Source of the DNA: Caballeronia humi
GTDB taxonomy: Bacteria > Pseudomonadota > Gammaproteobacteria > Burkholderiales > Burkholderiaceae
Direction: 5' to 3'
Assembly: GCF_001544475.1 (NCBI RefSeq)
Contig: NZ_FCNW02000001.1
Span: forward strand, 310,001-374,000
Length of the DNA stretch: 64,000 nt
A program made the position numbers and the translations under genes. A model generated the notes under the pieces. It ran no database searches and was not told the DNA's origin. It was given only the letters and a program-made list of their open reading frames with translations. This document shows positions 7,251 through 17,233 of the stretch, one piece after another; positions within the stretch are counted from its first letter, which is position 1; every line of letters begins with the position of its first letter.

Positions 7251-10076
7251 TCAGCCCGCTACAGCAGCAGCCAAAATCCCGCCAAAAACCCTTTCCCAAA
7301 GCCGCGTAACTGCCTCCCTTTCCGCAGCCACTAACTCCGCCTCAACCCTCGCCTTCTCCATCCCATCCAGCCTCAGCTTATGCTGCATCTTCCGATAAAC
7401 CCGATAAGCCGCCCCAACCGTCTCCGCTTCCTCGGTCGACATAAGCCCGCACTGCGCCGCGATCCGTAATAGCGAAATATTCCCCGCATTACGCACAAAT
7501 TCCCGATGCTCGCGCGAATGCAGCAGCACCCAAAACTGCACGATGAACTCGATATCAACCATTCCACCGCGATCGTGCTTCAGATCAAAAAGCGCGGTCC
7601 GATTAGGATGGCCTGCCTCCACACGCTCGCGCATCGCCACAATCTCCTTAGCCAGCGCCCCGGCCTCACGCGGCGCAACGAGCACTTCAGCCCGAATCGC
7701 CTCAAACGCCTCGCCAATCGCGGAATCGCCCGCGCTATAACGCGCTCGGGAAAGCGCCTGATGCTCCCAAACCCAGGCTGTATTTGCCGCGTCGCCTTCG
7801 CGAATCTGGTACGCGCGAAACGACTGCAAGCTCGTCACCAGAAGCCCCGACTCCCCATTCGGCCGCAACCGCAAATCAACATCGAAAAGCGTCCCAGCCC
7901 CAGTCGCCGTCGTGAGCCAAGTCACAAGCCGCCGAGCAAACATCGCATAAACATCCGAAGCAGCGTCATCCGGATCGTCGTAGAGAAAGATCAGATCGAG
8001 GTCCGACGCATAACCGAGTTCCTTCCCACCCAACTTCCCATAAGCGATCACAGCGAACCTCGGCACTTCCAGATGCCGCTTCGGAAAATGCTTCCACACC
8101 GTCTCGACCGTTACGTCCAAAACCGCATCCGCCAGCTCGGACAACCGATCACTCACATGCTCAACCGTGAGGCGCCCCGCCAGATCGATCAGAAGAATCC
8201 GGAACACTTCAGCCTGATGCGCATGCCGCAGCAAGTCCATCTGCTGTTCGGCGCCATCGGCGACAGCAAGCCGCGCGCGCAGCGAGCGCTTGAACTCGGG
8301 CCAATCGAACGGACTGGCAATCGCTTCGTCGTCGAGCAATTCATCGAGCAATTGCGGATGGCGGATCAAATACCCCGCCGCCCAGCGCGAGCCACCCAAA
8401 ACGGAAAGCACCCGATCCAGCGCCGCCGGATACTCGGTGAGCAGCGCGAGATACGCCCCGCGCTTGCTCACCGCTTCGAGCAAATCAAAAAGACGCGTAA
8501 TCGTGTCACCCCGCCGCGCGGCCGGCTCGATCGACTGCGCCGCTTCCAGCGCGCGCTGCGCGACGATATCGAAGCGTTCGCGGCTCTTCGACGGCAATCC
8601 AAGATAGCGCGTCGAATTCCAGACGCTTATCAGCCGCGCGAGCAACGCAGCCGGATCGGTGAAGCCAAGCCCGGCCAGCCGCGCGACGAGTTCCTCGCCA
8701 GCGCTGTCGTCGGCGAGCGCGCTGCTCCAGATCCACGACGCCGCCGAATCCTCCGCCACACCGCAGCCGCCCTGCCCGCTGACCTTGTCCGCGAAGATCT
8801 CGTCGAACTGTTCTTCGACGAGTTCACGATGCGCATCGAGCTTCGTCATCAGCGCGGCGTAATCGGCGAACCCGAGCGACTCCGCGAGCAACGCGCGCTC
8901 GTCGGGGGCGACGGGCATCGCATGCGTCTGCGCGTCGTTGCGATACTGCAGCCGATGCTCGACCGTCCTCAAAAACAGATACGCCTCACTCAACGCCGCG
9001 CGCACCGCCGTCGCAATCAGCCCATGCGCCGCCGCCCGCTCGAGCACGGCAAGCGTCGGACGAATGCGGAATTCAGCGGCCTGTCCGCCTCGGATCAACT
9101 GAAACACCTGCGCGCTGAACTCGATTTCGCGGATGCCGCCGCGCCCGAGCTTGATGTCGTCGGCCTTGTCGGGACGCATCGACGCGCGCCGCTGCGCTTC
9201 CTGTCGAATCTGCAGATGCAGCGAGCGGATCGCCGAGATCACGCCGTAATCGAGATAGCGTCGGTACACGAACGGCGTGACGATCGCGTCGAGCTGCTTC
9301 GCGAGCCGCCGCGCCGATTCGCTTTCGCCCTCGGAGACGAGCCGACCCTTGATCCACGCATACCGCTCCCACTCGCGACCCTGCACGTAGAAATATTCCT
9401 CCAGCATGCCGAGGCTGCACACGAGCGGACCGGAATCGCCATTCGGCCTAAGCCGCATGTCGACGCGAAACACGTAGCCATCCTGCGTGAGTTCCGCGAG
9501 CGCTCCGATCAACCGGCGTCCGAGCCGTGTGAAGAATTCCTGCGTGGTGAGCGGCGCGCGCTGGCCGCCGGCCGTCTCGCCGTCTTCCTCATAAACGAAG
9601 ATCAGATCGATATCCGACGACGCATTCAACTCGCGCCCGCCGAGCTTCCCCATCCCGACGACGCCGAGTGTCAGCCGCTCGCCTTCCGGTCCGCGCGGCT
9701 CGCCGAAGAGCACTTCCAGATCGGCCGACAACACCGCGAGCGCCCGCTGGACGGTGACTTCAGCGAGATCGGTCATCGCGCCCGTGACCTCGGCGACATC
9801 GGCCTCGCCCGCGAGATCGCGCTCCATCACCGTGCAGAACACCTCGGTGCGCAGGCGCCTCAACGCGGTTTTCAGCGCTGCTTCGTTGAGCACGCCGTCG
9901 CCCGAACAAGTGCCGCAGAGCGCATCCAGACGCGATTCGATCCAGCCGCGAGTGATCGGCACCGATGCCCATAGCGCGACCTGCGCGGGCAAATCCGGAC
10001 GCGCAGCGTACGCGCGCGCGGCATAGTTGGAATAGGCTGTACTACGCAATGTTGCCGGGGTCGCTGCTTGAGTCAT
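7251..10076 (-). CDS. glnE: bifunctional glutamine synthetase adenylyltransferase/deadenylase
   Basis: GlnE adenylylates and deadenylylates glutamine synthetase in response to PII and glutamine, tuning ammonia assimilation. The 941-aa protein has the expected duplicated nucleotidyltransferase layout. The N-terminal deadenylase half carries GKLGGRELNASSDIDLIFVY; the C-terminal adenylylase half carries GKLGGKELGYASDLDLIFLY. Each is followed by its helical regulatory region (for example RLRPNGDSGPLVCSL and RLRPNGESGLLVTSL). The start at 10076 gives MTQAATPATLRSTAYSNY. The gene is divergent from yhdP. Its last 300 bp use noticeably more A/T third positions than the rest. Confidence 0.96.
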   Translation of the reverse strand: MTQAATPATLRSTAYSNYAARAYAARPDLPAQVALWASVPITRGWIESRLDALCGTCSGDGVLNEAALKTALRRLRTEVFCTVMERDLAGEADVAEVTGAMTDLAEVTVQRALAVLSADLEVLFGEPRGPEGERLTLGVVGMGKLGGRELNASSDIDLIFVYEEDGETAGGQRAPLTTQEFFTRLGRRLIGALAELTQDGYVFRVDMRLRPNGDSGPLVCSLGMLEEYFYVQGREWERYAWIKGRLVSEGESESARRLAKQLDAIVTPFVYRRYLDYGVISAIRSLHLQIRQEAQRRASMRPDKADDIKLGRGGIREIEFSAQVFQLIRGGQAAEFRIRPTLAVLERAAAHGLIATAVRAALSEAYLFLRTVEHRLQYRNDAQTHAMPVAPDERALLAESLGFADYAALMTKLDAHRELVEEQFDEIFADKVSGQGGCGVAEDSAASWIWSSALADDSAGEELVARLAGLGFTDPAALLARLISVWNSTRYLGLPSKSRERFDIVAQRALEAAQSIEPAARRGDTITRLFDLLEAVSKRGAYLALLTEYPAALDRVLSVLGGSRWAAGYLIRHPQLLDELLDDEAIASPFDWPEFKRSLRARLAVADGAEQQMDLLRHAHQAEVFRILLIDLAGRLTVEHVSDRLSELADAVLDVTVETVWKHFPKRHLEVPRFAVIAYGKLGGKELGYASDLDLIFLYDDPDDAASDVYAMFARRLVTWLTTATGAGTLFDVDLRLRPNGESGLLVTSLQSFRAYQIREGDAANTAWVWEHQALSRARYSAGDSAIGEAFEAIRAEVLVAPREAGALAKEIVAMRERVEAGHPNRTALFDLKHDRGGMVDIEFIVQFWVLLHSREHREFVRNAGNISLLRIAAQCGLMSTEEAETVGAAYRVYRKMQHKLRLDGMEKARVEAELVAAEREAVTRLWERVFGGILAAAVAG

Positions 10077-10304
10077 GGGAAGTCAGGCTCGCTCGTTGCT
10101 TCACTCGTTGCTTCAGAAAAGGCGGCACCCGGTGAGATGCTGTCGGGTGCTTGCAGGAAGACCTGCCGCGAAACGCGTCGAACGCCGTCTGGCTTGGCTT
10201 TGCGGCAGGTTGGCAGAGCCCGCGCCCAGCCGTGAGCGCGATACCCTGTGTTACGATTTGAACGTCAAACACGCAAAACTACCATATCGCCGAAACGCCG
10301 CAGC

Positions 10305-13300
10305 ATGTCCGACAGCAAGGAATCCGTCGACCCTCTCGAAGTTGGACAAGCGAAGCCCCGCGGCAATGCCGAGCGCGTGATTTCACGCGTCTCCCGCATC
10401 ATCCTCGTGCTGGCCATCGCGCTGTATTTCGCGGTGGCGGGCCTCTATCTCGGACTGCGCTACGCCGTCCTTCCGCAAATCGATGGCTTCAGGCCGCGCA
10501 TCGAACAACTCGTCTCGTCGAAGATTCACGCGCAGTTGCACATCGGCCGGCTCACTGCGCGCTGGTCCGGGATGGAGCCCGTGCTCGATATCGACAACCT
10601 GCGCATCGACGGCCCCGACGGCACGCCCGGCCTGGCCGTCCCGCACGCGAGCGCGAGCCTCTCGTGGCGCTCCCTGTTCAGCTTCGCGCCGACGCTCGCG
10701 AACCTCACCGTCGATGGCCCCGACGTCATCATCGCGCGCGCGGCCAATGGATCGCTGAGCGTGGCGGGCGTGCCGATCCCGACGCGGCGCACCGGCGAAA
10801 GCGCCTTCATGACATGGCTCCTCAAGCAGCAGACCATCGTGCTGCACGACGGCACGCTACGCTGGCGTGACGCCGAGCGCGCGGCGCCCGAGATCGCGCT
10901 GAAGCGCATCCGGCTCGCTGTGTTCAACGACGGCATCCGTCACCGGCTCGCTTTGCAGGCCCCCGCCGACGGCGACGTGCTCCACGGCCCGCTCGACTTT
11001 CGCGCGGATTTCCGCCATCAGCCGTTCTCGGCGATCGGCGTTCCGGCGCACTGGACCGGCCGCGCCTACGTGACGACCGGCCCGGTCGATCTGCCGATGC
11101 TCGCGCGGTACGTGAAGATCCCGTTCGAGATGTACAGCGGCCGCATCGACAACGAGATCTGGCTGAACTTCGCGGGCGGCATGCTGCAAAGCGCAAGCGG
11201 CGACCTGACGGGCGGCAACATCGCGCTGCGCGTGCGGCCGACGCAGCCGCGGCTCGATCTGCCGGTTGCGCAGTTCGGATGGACGCTCGCGAAGGACGAC
11301 ACCGAGTACACGCTGCATCTCTCCGACCTGCACGCGGAACTCGGTCAAGCGCCGCTCGCCGATGGCACAGCGGTCGCGCGCCTCCTCGAATCGAAAACAC
11401 TGACGGCGAAGTACCGGGCGGCGTCAGCGCAGCGCGGACAGTTGTTCGGTGTATCGGGCGATGTCATCGATTTGGGGATACTCGCGGAATTCGCCCGCGC
11501 GCTGCCGCTGCCGCGCAAGGTGCTCACGCAACTCGTGCTGTTCAATCCGCAAGGGCAGATCGCCGATTTCACGCTGCAAACGGAACGCGTCGCGCCGAAA
11601 ACCGACGAGCAAGCCAAGGAACTGCAGGCAAAAGGCGAAGCGCTGCCGGTTTTGAGATACACGGTCAAGGGCGACTTGCAGGGCATCAGCGTGCAGGCGC
11701 AGGAGCCGCCGCCGGGGCTCACGGCGAACAACCACCCGCGCGCGGGGATTCCAGGCGTTGAAAACCTGTGGGGCAAGATCGACGCCGACCAGACGCAAGG
11801 CTCGATCACGATCGATACGAAGAATGCCGCCGTGACGATCCCCGGCGCCTTCGACGATCCGCGCCTCACCTTCGATACGCTCGAAGGGCGCGCCGCCTGG
11901 ACCATCGCCGATGCGCCCGCGCCCGGCGAGCCGCGCCGTGCGTTCACGGTGCGCGTCGAAACGCTGCGCGTGAAGAACGCCGACGCCGAGGGCGAAGCAA
12001 CCGCCTATTACTGGAACCAGGGCCACGGACGAGGCACGCTCGATCTGAAGGCGAAGGTCGCGCGCGTGAAGGTGACGAGCCTCGTGCGCTACCTGCCGAC
12101 GTCGCTTAACGAACGCGTGCGCGTCTATCTGGGACACGCGCTGCAGGCGGGCGTGTCGCGCAACGGCACGATCGAAGTGCACGGCGACCTGACCCGCTTC
12201 CCGTACACGAAGTTTCCCGATGCCGGCATCTTCCGCATCGAGGCGCCGTTTACCGGCGGCAAGTTCGATCCGACGCCCTACCCGCCGCGCAAAATGTTGA
12301 ACGGCACGCCGAACTTCTGGCCCGGCTTCGACGGCATCAGCGGCAAGTTCCAGATGGCACAGAACAAGCTGCGCTTCGACATCGACCGCGCGCACTATCG
12401 CAACGTCGCGATCACGAAGACGACCGGGCGCATCGAGGATACGGGCAATCGCGAGTCGCTGTTGCTGATCGACGGGCAGGCGCGCGGGCCGCTCGCGGAC
12501 ATGCTCCAGTACGTCGACGACAGCTCGCTCGGCATCATGGCAAAGCACGCGACGCGCAAGATCCGCGCGACCGGCGACGCCACGCTCGCGCTCAAGCTCG
12601 GCCTGCCGCGCATCCGGCTGCCAAAGCCGCACGTCGATTACGAAGGCTCGCTCACCTTCGCCGACAACGAAGTCGCCTACGCGAACCTGCCGCCGCTCTC
12701 GCACGTGCGCGGACGTGCGAGCTTCGCCCAGAAAAGCGTCACGCTCGACAATCTCACCGGGCGCTTTCTCGGCGGCGACGTGCGTGGAACCGGCGGCGTG
12801 AAGCCGGACGGCAGCTACGCGCTGAACGTGAACGGGCGCATCGGCGCGGATGCGGCGAAGGGGCTCAACGTGCGCATCAGTCCGCAGATCACGCAGGTTC
12901 TAAAGCACGTCAGCGGCACGGCGCCTTACGAAATGCACGTGCGCGGCATGAAGAACGCGCTGCCGCGCATCGAGGCAACGTCCGATCTGACCGGCCTCGG
13001 TCTCGACTTTCCGGCGCCGTTCGCGAAACCGCAAGGAACGCCGATGCCGTTCGCCGTCCGCTTCGAGCCGGCCACGGACGGCCCGGCCGGGCGTCACGAC
13101 GCGAATGTCACGCTCGGCCCCGTGAAGGCGCACTACCTGTTGCAGCAGACGGGGAAAGCGCAGTTGAACGTGGTGCGCGGCGCGATCGGCGTGAACAAGC
13201 CGGCCGATCTGCCGCCGCAAGGCGTAACGGCCGCGATCGATCTCGACGAACTCGATGCCGACGCCTGGCGCAAGTTCATCACGGAATTCACGCCGCCGCC

Positions 13301-14525
13301 CGCAACGCAGTCCGCCGTCGCCGCGCCAAAACCACCGATGAACGAAAACGTCAGACAGTTCATCCCGACTCGCGTCGCGCTGCATCTCACGACGCTCAAG
13401 CTGCTCAGCCGACGCTGGCAAAACATCGTCGTCGATGCGAGCGAGGACAACCGCAAGTGGCAGGCGAATATCGCGTCGGATCAGGTGACGGGACAGGTCG
13501 CGTGGACGCCCGGCGCGATCCGCGACAGCCCCGGCGCGTTGCAGGCGCGCTTCACGCAGGTCGTGATTCCGGACAAATCGGAGGGCGAACTCGCCGGGCC
13601 GACGATCCGCCGGCCGCCGCGCAATGTGCCGTCGATCGATCTGATCGTGAATGAAGTCGTCGTGCGAGGACGGCCGATCGGACGGCTCGAAGTCGATGCG
13701 CACAACAGCGTCGATCACGGCATGCCGGTGTGGTCGCTCGACAAGTTCGAACTGGCCAACCCGGACGCGACGCTCGCCGCAACAGCGAACTGGCGCGCGT
13801 TCACGTCCGCCGAAACCGACGACGATGGCGACGACAAACCCAACGACACCACTCCGCGCCGCACCGCGCTCGATTTCAAGCTCGACGTGAAGGACGCGGG
13901 CGCCCTGCTCGACCGCTTCGGCCTGCCGCGCACGGTCAACGCGGGCAGCGGCACGATTTCCGGCAACGCGGCTTGGGGCGGCGGCCCGACCGCCGTGGAC
14001 CTGCCGACGCTGGACGGGGCGCTTGCCGTCGACCTGCGCCACGGCCAGATCCTGAAGGTGAACGCGGGCGCGGCGAAGCTGCTCGGCATCCTGAGCCTGC
14101 AAAGTCTCGCGCATCTGCTTACGCTGAATTTCCAGGACGTCGTCGGCAAGGGGCTGCCGTTCGACCGCATCACCGGGACGGCGAAAATCGACGACGGCAT
14201 CGTCCGCACCGACAATTTCGCGATGGTCACCTCGCCCGCGCGCGTTGAGCTGAAGGGCATGGTCAACCTGCCGACGCAGACCCAGGACCTCCACGCCCTC
14301 GTGATCCCGACGATCAGCGCCGGCGCGGTCGCGATCGGCGCGGCGGTCATCAATCCGCTGCTCGGCCTGGCGACGCTGGCGGGGGACCTGGTGCTGTCGA
14401 AATCGATCGGCAAGGCGTTCGCGCGCGACTACGCGATCACCGGCACGTGGTCGAAACCGGTCATTCAGCGGGTGAAGGGCGATCAGGGTAAGATCGAAAC
14501 TCCTGCCGCCGCTGTCACCGACTGA
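10305..14525 (+). CDS. yhdP: YhdP family AsmA-like envelope protein
   Basis: This very large protein of about 1406 aa has a cytoplasmic Lys/Arg-rich tail, one N-terminal membrane helix (VSRIILVLAIALYFAVAGLY, about residues 27-46), and a long periplasmic beta-rich body. This is the layout of AsmA-like/YhdP proteins, which are proposed to form periplasmic bridges moving phospholipid to the outer membrane. DUF3971/AsmA-type segments are seen, including HVRGRASFAQKSVTLDNLTG and, near the C-terminus, FQDVVGKGLPFDRITGTAKI. The frame is open to 10248, but MSDSKESVDPLE at 10305 is preferred. The next gene, the nitrilase homologue, follows 61 bp later, as often seen in betaproteobacteria. Confidence 0.9.
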   Translation: MSDSKESVDPLEVGQAKPRGNAERVISRVSRIILVLAIALYFAVAGLYLGLRYAVLPQIDGFRPRIEQLVSSKIHAQLHIGRLTARWSGMEPVLDIDNLRIDGPDGTPGLAVPHASASLSWRSLFSFAPTLANLTVDGPDVIIARAANGSLSVAGVPIPTRRTGESAFMTWLLKQQTIVLHDGTLRWRDAERAAPEIALKRIRLAVFNDGIRHRLALQAPADGDVLHGPLDFRADFRHQPFSAIGVPAHWTGRAYVTTGPVDLPMLARYVKIPFEMYSGRIDNEIWLNFAGGMLQSASGDLTGGNIALRVRPTQPRLDLPVAQFGWTLAKDDTEYTLHLSDLHAELGQAPLADGTAVARLLESKTLTAKYRAASAQRGQLFGVSGDVIDLGILAEFARALPLPRKVLTQLVLFNPQGQIADFTLQTERVAPKTDEQAKELQAKGEALPVLRYTVKGDLQGISVQAQEPPPGLTANNHPRAGIPGVENLWGKIDADQTQGSITIDTKNAAVTIPGAFDDPRLTFDTLEGRAAWTIADAPAPGEPRRAFTVRVETLRVKNADAEGEATAYYWNQGHGRGTLDLKAKVARVKVTSLVRYLPTSLNERVRVYLGHALQAGVSRNGTIEVHGDLTRFPYTKFPDAGIFRIEAPFTGGKFDPTPYPPRKMLNGTPNFWPGFDGISGKFQMAQNKLRFDIDRAHYRNVAITKTTGRIEDTGNRESLLLIDGQARGPLADMLQYVDDSSLGIMAKHATRKIRATGDATLALKLGLPRIRLPKPHVDYEGSLTFADNEVAYANLPPLSHVRGRASFAQKSVTLDNLTGRFLGGDVRGTGGVKPDGSYALNVNGRIGADAAKGLNVRISPQITQVLKHVSGTAPYEMHVRGMKNALPRIEATSDLTGLGLDFPAPFAKPQGTPMPFAVRFEPATDGPAGRHDANVTLGPVKAHYLLQQTGKAQLNVVRGAIGVNKPADLPPQGVTAAIDLDELDADAWRKFITEFTPPPATQSAVAAPKPPMNENVRQFIPTRVALHLTTLKLLSRRWQNIVVDASEDNRKWQANIASDQVTGQVAWTPGAIRDSPGALQARFTQVVIPDKSEGELAGPTIRRPPRNVPSIDLIVNEVVVRGRPIGRLEVDAHNSVDHGMPVWSLDKFELANPDATLAATANWRAFTSAETDDDGDDKPNDTTPRRTALDFKLDVKDAGALLDRFGLPRTVNAGSGTISGNAAWGGGPTAVDLPTLDGALAVDLRHGQILKVNAGAAKLLGILSLQSLAHLLTLNFQDVVGKGLPFDRITGTAKIDDGIVRTDNFAMVTSPARVELKGMVNLPTQTQDLHALVIPTISAGAVAIGAAVINPLLGLATLAGDLVLSKSIGKAFARDYAITGTWSKPVIQRVKGDQGKIETPAAAVTD

Positions 14526-14586
14526 GGCTGACAGCGTCGCGTTTCACCGGCTTCCGACGCATCAGACGCATTCACCGCAGGCAGAC

Positions 14587-15420
14587 ATGAGCGAAAGATC
14601 AAGCGAACACCACGCCGGGCCGTTCAGGGTCGCGGCGCTGCAAATGGTCAGCACGCCGGATCGCGAGCGCAATCTCGCCGAGGCGGGCCGGCTGATCGCC
14701 GAGGCCGCGCGCGACGGCGCGCAACTCGTGCTGCTGCCCGAATACTTCTGCTTCATGGGCTTCAAGGACACCGACAAGCTCGCCATCCGCGAAACGCCCG
14801 GCCACGGCCCGATCCAGCAATTCCTGGCCGATGCCGCGCGCGAGCATCGCGTGTGGGTGATCGGCGGGACGATGCCGCTGGAGTCGCCCGAACCCGCGCG
14901 CGTGCTGAATACGACGCTCGTCTTCGATCCCGCCGGCAAGCAAGCCGCGCGCTACGACAAGATTCATCTGTTCAATTTCGAAAAGGGCGAAGAGTCCTTC
15001 GACGAAGCCCGCACCATCTGCCCCGGCGGCGAAGTGCGCACATTCGAGGCGCCGTTCGGACGCGTCGGGCTCTCGGTCTGCTACGACCTGCGGTTTCCCG
15101 AGCTGTATCGAAAGATGGGCGACTGCGCGTTGATCGTCGTTCCTTCTGCGTTTACTTACACCACGGGTAAAGCGCACTGGGAAACGCTGCTGAAAGCACG
15201 CGCCATCGAAAACCAGTGCTATGTGCTCGCCGCCGCGCAGGGCGGGAAGCACGAGAACGGCCGCCGCACATGGGGCCACACCATCCTGATCGATCCGTGG
15301 GGCGAAATCATCGACGTGCGCGAGGAAGGCGCGGGCGTCGTGGCCGGCGAGATCGAGCCGGCGCGCATCGCGTCCGTGCGGCAGAGCCTGCCGGCGTACC
15401 GCCATCGCGTGCTAGGCTGA
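14587..15420 (+). CDS. carbon-nitrogen hydrolase (nitrilase superfamily, Nit2/omega-amidase-like)
   Basis: The 277-aa protein has the complete nitrilase-superfamily Glu-Lys-Cys triad: Glu52 (LLPEYFCFMG), Lys125 (RYDKIHLFNF) and Cys165 (GLSVCYDLRFPELY). KIHLFNF and CYDLRFPELYR are characteristic of the Nit1/Nit2 branch. In that branch members act as deaminated-glutathione amidase or omega-amidase, a metabolite-repair role; the substrate here is inferred. It lies between yhdP and tldD on the same strand, an arrangement conserved in many betaproteobacteria. No signal peptide is seen. Confidence 0.88.
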   Translation: MSERSSEHHAGPFRVAALQMVSTPDRERNLAEAGRLIAEAARDGAQLVLLPEYFCFMGFKDTDKLAIRETPGHGPIQQFLADAAREHRVWVIGGTMPLESPEPARVLNTTLVFDPAGKQAARYDKIHLFNFEKGEESFDEARTICPGGEVRTFEAPFGRVGLSVCYDLRFPELYRKMGDCALIVVPSAFTYTTGKAHWETLLKARAIENQCYVLAAAQGGKHENGRRTWGHTILIDPWGEIIDVREEGAGVVAGEIEPARIASVRQSLPAYRHRVLG

Positions 15421-15534
15421 ACACGTAACGAGCTTGAAAGCGCGCTTTCTACCCCGCAGATAGCTCCCCAGACACCGACGTTAGAATATTCAACACACTT
15501 CAACACACGTCACCGATATAGCCACAGGCACCGC

Positions 15535-17001
15535 ATGAACATCATCGAACCCGGCATCCGCAATCTCGTCACCGCGAAAGACGTTCTGCTCACGCCCTAT
15601 GGGCTCGACGAGGCGCTCATCACGCGCACGCTCGCCGAAATCTTCACGCACAAGGTCGATTACGCGGACCTCTACTTCCAGATGACCCGCAGCGAGGCAT
15701 GGAGCCTTGAAGAGGGCATCGTCAAATCAGGCAGCTTCAGCATCGATCAGGGCGTCGGCGTGCGCGCCGTGTCCGGCGATCGCACGGCATTCGCCTATTC
15801 CGACGACCTCTCGCCCGAGTCGATCCGTCAGGCGGCCATCGCCACGCGCGCGATCGCGAAGGCGGGCGGCGGCAAGCACAAGATCAAGTCGGCGAGTTCG
15901 CTCACCGGCGTCTCCGGCCGCGACCTCTACCTTCCCGCCGATCCGCTCCACTCGCTCGATGCCACCGCCAAGGTGAAATTGCTCGAACGCGTCGAGAAGA
16001 TGGCGCGCGGCCGCGATCCGCGCATCGTCCAGGTCATGGCGGGCCTCGCGGGCGAATACGACGTCGTGCTGGTTGCACGCAGCGACGGCGCGCTCGCCGC
16101 CGACGTCCGCCCGCTCGTGCGCGTCTCCGTCACGGTGATCGCCGAGCACGACGGACGCCGCGAAATCGGTAGCGGCGGCGGTGGTGGCCGCTTCGACTAC
16201 GGCTATTTCACGGACGAAGTGTTGTCGAAATACGTTGATGACGCGGTGCACGCCGCACTCGTGAACCTCGAAGCGCGGCCGGCTCCGGCGGGCGCGATGA
16301 CCGTCGTGCTCGGGCCGGGCTGGCCGGGCGTCCTGCTGCACGAAGCGATCGGCCACGGGTTGGAGGGCGATTTCAACCGCAAGGGATCGTCTGCGTTCGC
16401 GGGGCGGATCGGCGAACGGGTGGCGGCGAAAGGCGTGACGGTCGTCGATGACGGCACGCTGCCGAATCGCCGCGGCTCGCTCAATATCGACGACGAAGGC
16501 AACCCGACGCAGTGCACGACGCTGATCGAAGACGGCATCCTGAAGGGCTACATCCAGGATTCGCTGAACGCCCGCCTGATGAAGATGCCGGTGACCGGCA
16601 ACGCGCGCCGCGAGTCGTACGCCGCCCTGCCGATGCCGCGCATGACGAACACCTACATGCTCAACGGTGACAAGGACCCGGGCGAAATTCTGGCGTCGGT
16701 GAAAAACGGGCTGTACGCGGTGAATTTCGGCGGCGGTCAGGTCGATATCACCAACGGCAAGTTCGTGTTCTCGGCGTCCGAAGCGTACATGATCGAGAAC
16801 GGCAAGATCAGCTACCCGGTCAAGGGCGCGACGCTCATCGGCAGCGGGCCGGAAGCGCTGAAATTCGTGACGATGATCGGCAACGATATGGCGCTGGATA
16901 GCGGCGTCGGCGTGTGCGGCAAGGAAGGCCAGAGCGTGCCGGTGGGCGTCGGCCAGCCGACGCTGCGCATCGAAAAAATGACGGTCGGTGGAACGGTCTG
17001 A
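15535..17001 (+). CDS. tldD: metalloprotease TldD
   Basis: TldD pairs with TldE/PmbA to form a zinc protease that degrades unfolded peptides and processes microcin-like precursors. The 488-aa length is normal. The zinc motif HEAIGH appears in GVLLHEAIGHGLEGDFNRK (roughly residues 267-285). It is followed by the conserved GSLNIDDEGNPTQCTTLIED and GGGQVDITNGKFVF segments. No pmbA is present within the window. Downstream lies the aroG leader region, whose hairpin at 17269-17296 could also stop read-through from tldD. Confidence 0.96.
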   Translation: MNIIEPGIRNLVTAKDVLLTPYGLDEALITRTLAEIFTHKVDYADLYFQMTRSEAWSLEEGIVKSGSFSIDQGVGVRAVSGDRTAFAYSDDLSPESIRQAAIATRAIAKAGGGKHKIKSASSLTGVSGRDLYLPADPLHSLDATAKVKLLERVEKMARGRDPRIVQVMAGLAGEYDVVLVARSDGALAADVRPLVRVSVTVIAEHDGRREIGSGGGGGRFDYGYFTDEVLSKYVDDAVHAALVNLEARPAPAGAMTVVLGPGWPGVLLHEAIGHGLEGDFNRKGSSAFAGRIGERVAAKGVTVVDDGTLPNRRGSLNIDDEGNPTQCTTLIEDGILKGYIQDSLNARLMKMPVTGNARRESYAALPMPRMTNTYMLNGDKDPGEILASVKNGLYAVNFGGGQVDITNGKFVFSASEAYMIENGKISYPVKGATLIGSGPEALKFVTMIGNDMALDSGVGVCGKEGQSVPVGVGQPTLRIEKMTVGGTV

Positions 17002-17099
17002 TGACTCTGGATCATGCGGCGTTCCCGCATGATCCATTCTCGTTTCCTGCGATTTTTGTTCTGACCGTGCGGATAATCCGCGTTTTACCGTGCGCCGAC

Positions 17100-17129
17100 T
17101 TGTCAGTCGTGCATGATTGAGGTTATAAA
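17100..17129 (+). promoter_or_regulatory. candidate sigma-70 promoter of the aroG leader
   Basis: TTGTCA (17100-17105) is followed after 17 bases by TTATAA (17123-17128), or after 18 by TATAAA (17124-17129). A start near 17136 would give a leader of about 160 nt ending at the 17269-17296 terminator, the normal size for a ribosome-mediated attenuator. Motif-based. Confidence 0.6.
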
Positions 17130-17167
17130 GGCAATCACCTGATTTTCACGAACCACCCGAAACCGCC

Positions 17168-17233
17168 ATGTCCGCCAAGTTTTATTTTTATTTCTTTTGG
17201 CATCTCAAGCCGCTGGCGGATCGAGAGGGGTGA
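17168..17233 (+). CDS. aromatic-amino-acid leader peptide of aroG (attenuator)
   Basis: This 21-codon ORF (ATG 17168, TGA 17231-17233) encodes MSAK, then the uninterrupted run FYFYFFW (codons 5-11, 17180-17200), then HLKPLADREG. Seven consecutive aromatic codons (four Phe, two Tyr, one Trp) directly upstream of a DAHP synthase gene are the hallmark of a control peptide. Ribosome stalling here would sense charged tRNA-Phe, tRNA-Tyr and tRNA-Trp. There is no strong Shine-Dalgarno before the ATG. The stop codon lies 11 nt past the segment-2 stem strand (17212-17219), where a terminating ribosome would mask it. No product function is expected beyond translation itself. Confidence 0.82.
   Translation: MSAKFYFYFFWHLKPLADREG

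Noticed and set aside
7506..9974. 822-codon open frame antisense to glnE
   Set aside because: High-GC3 genes leave the opposite strand open; the translation is Arg/His-rich, has no domain, and glnE on the other strand is unambiguous.
15436..15449. Perfect 14-bp palindrome GAAAGCGCGCTTTC before tldD
   Set aside because: Short, GC-rich, no loop or T-tract, single occurrence noticed; too weak to call an operator.
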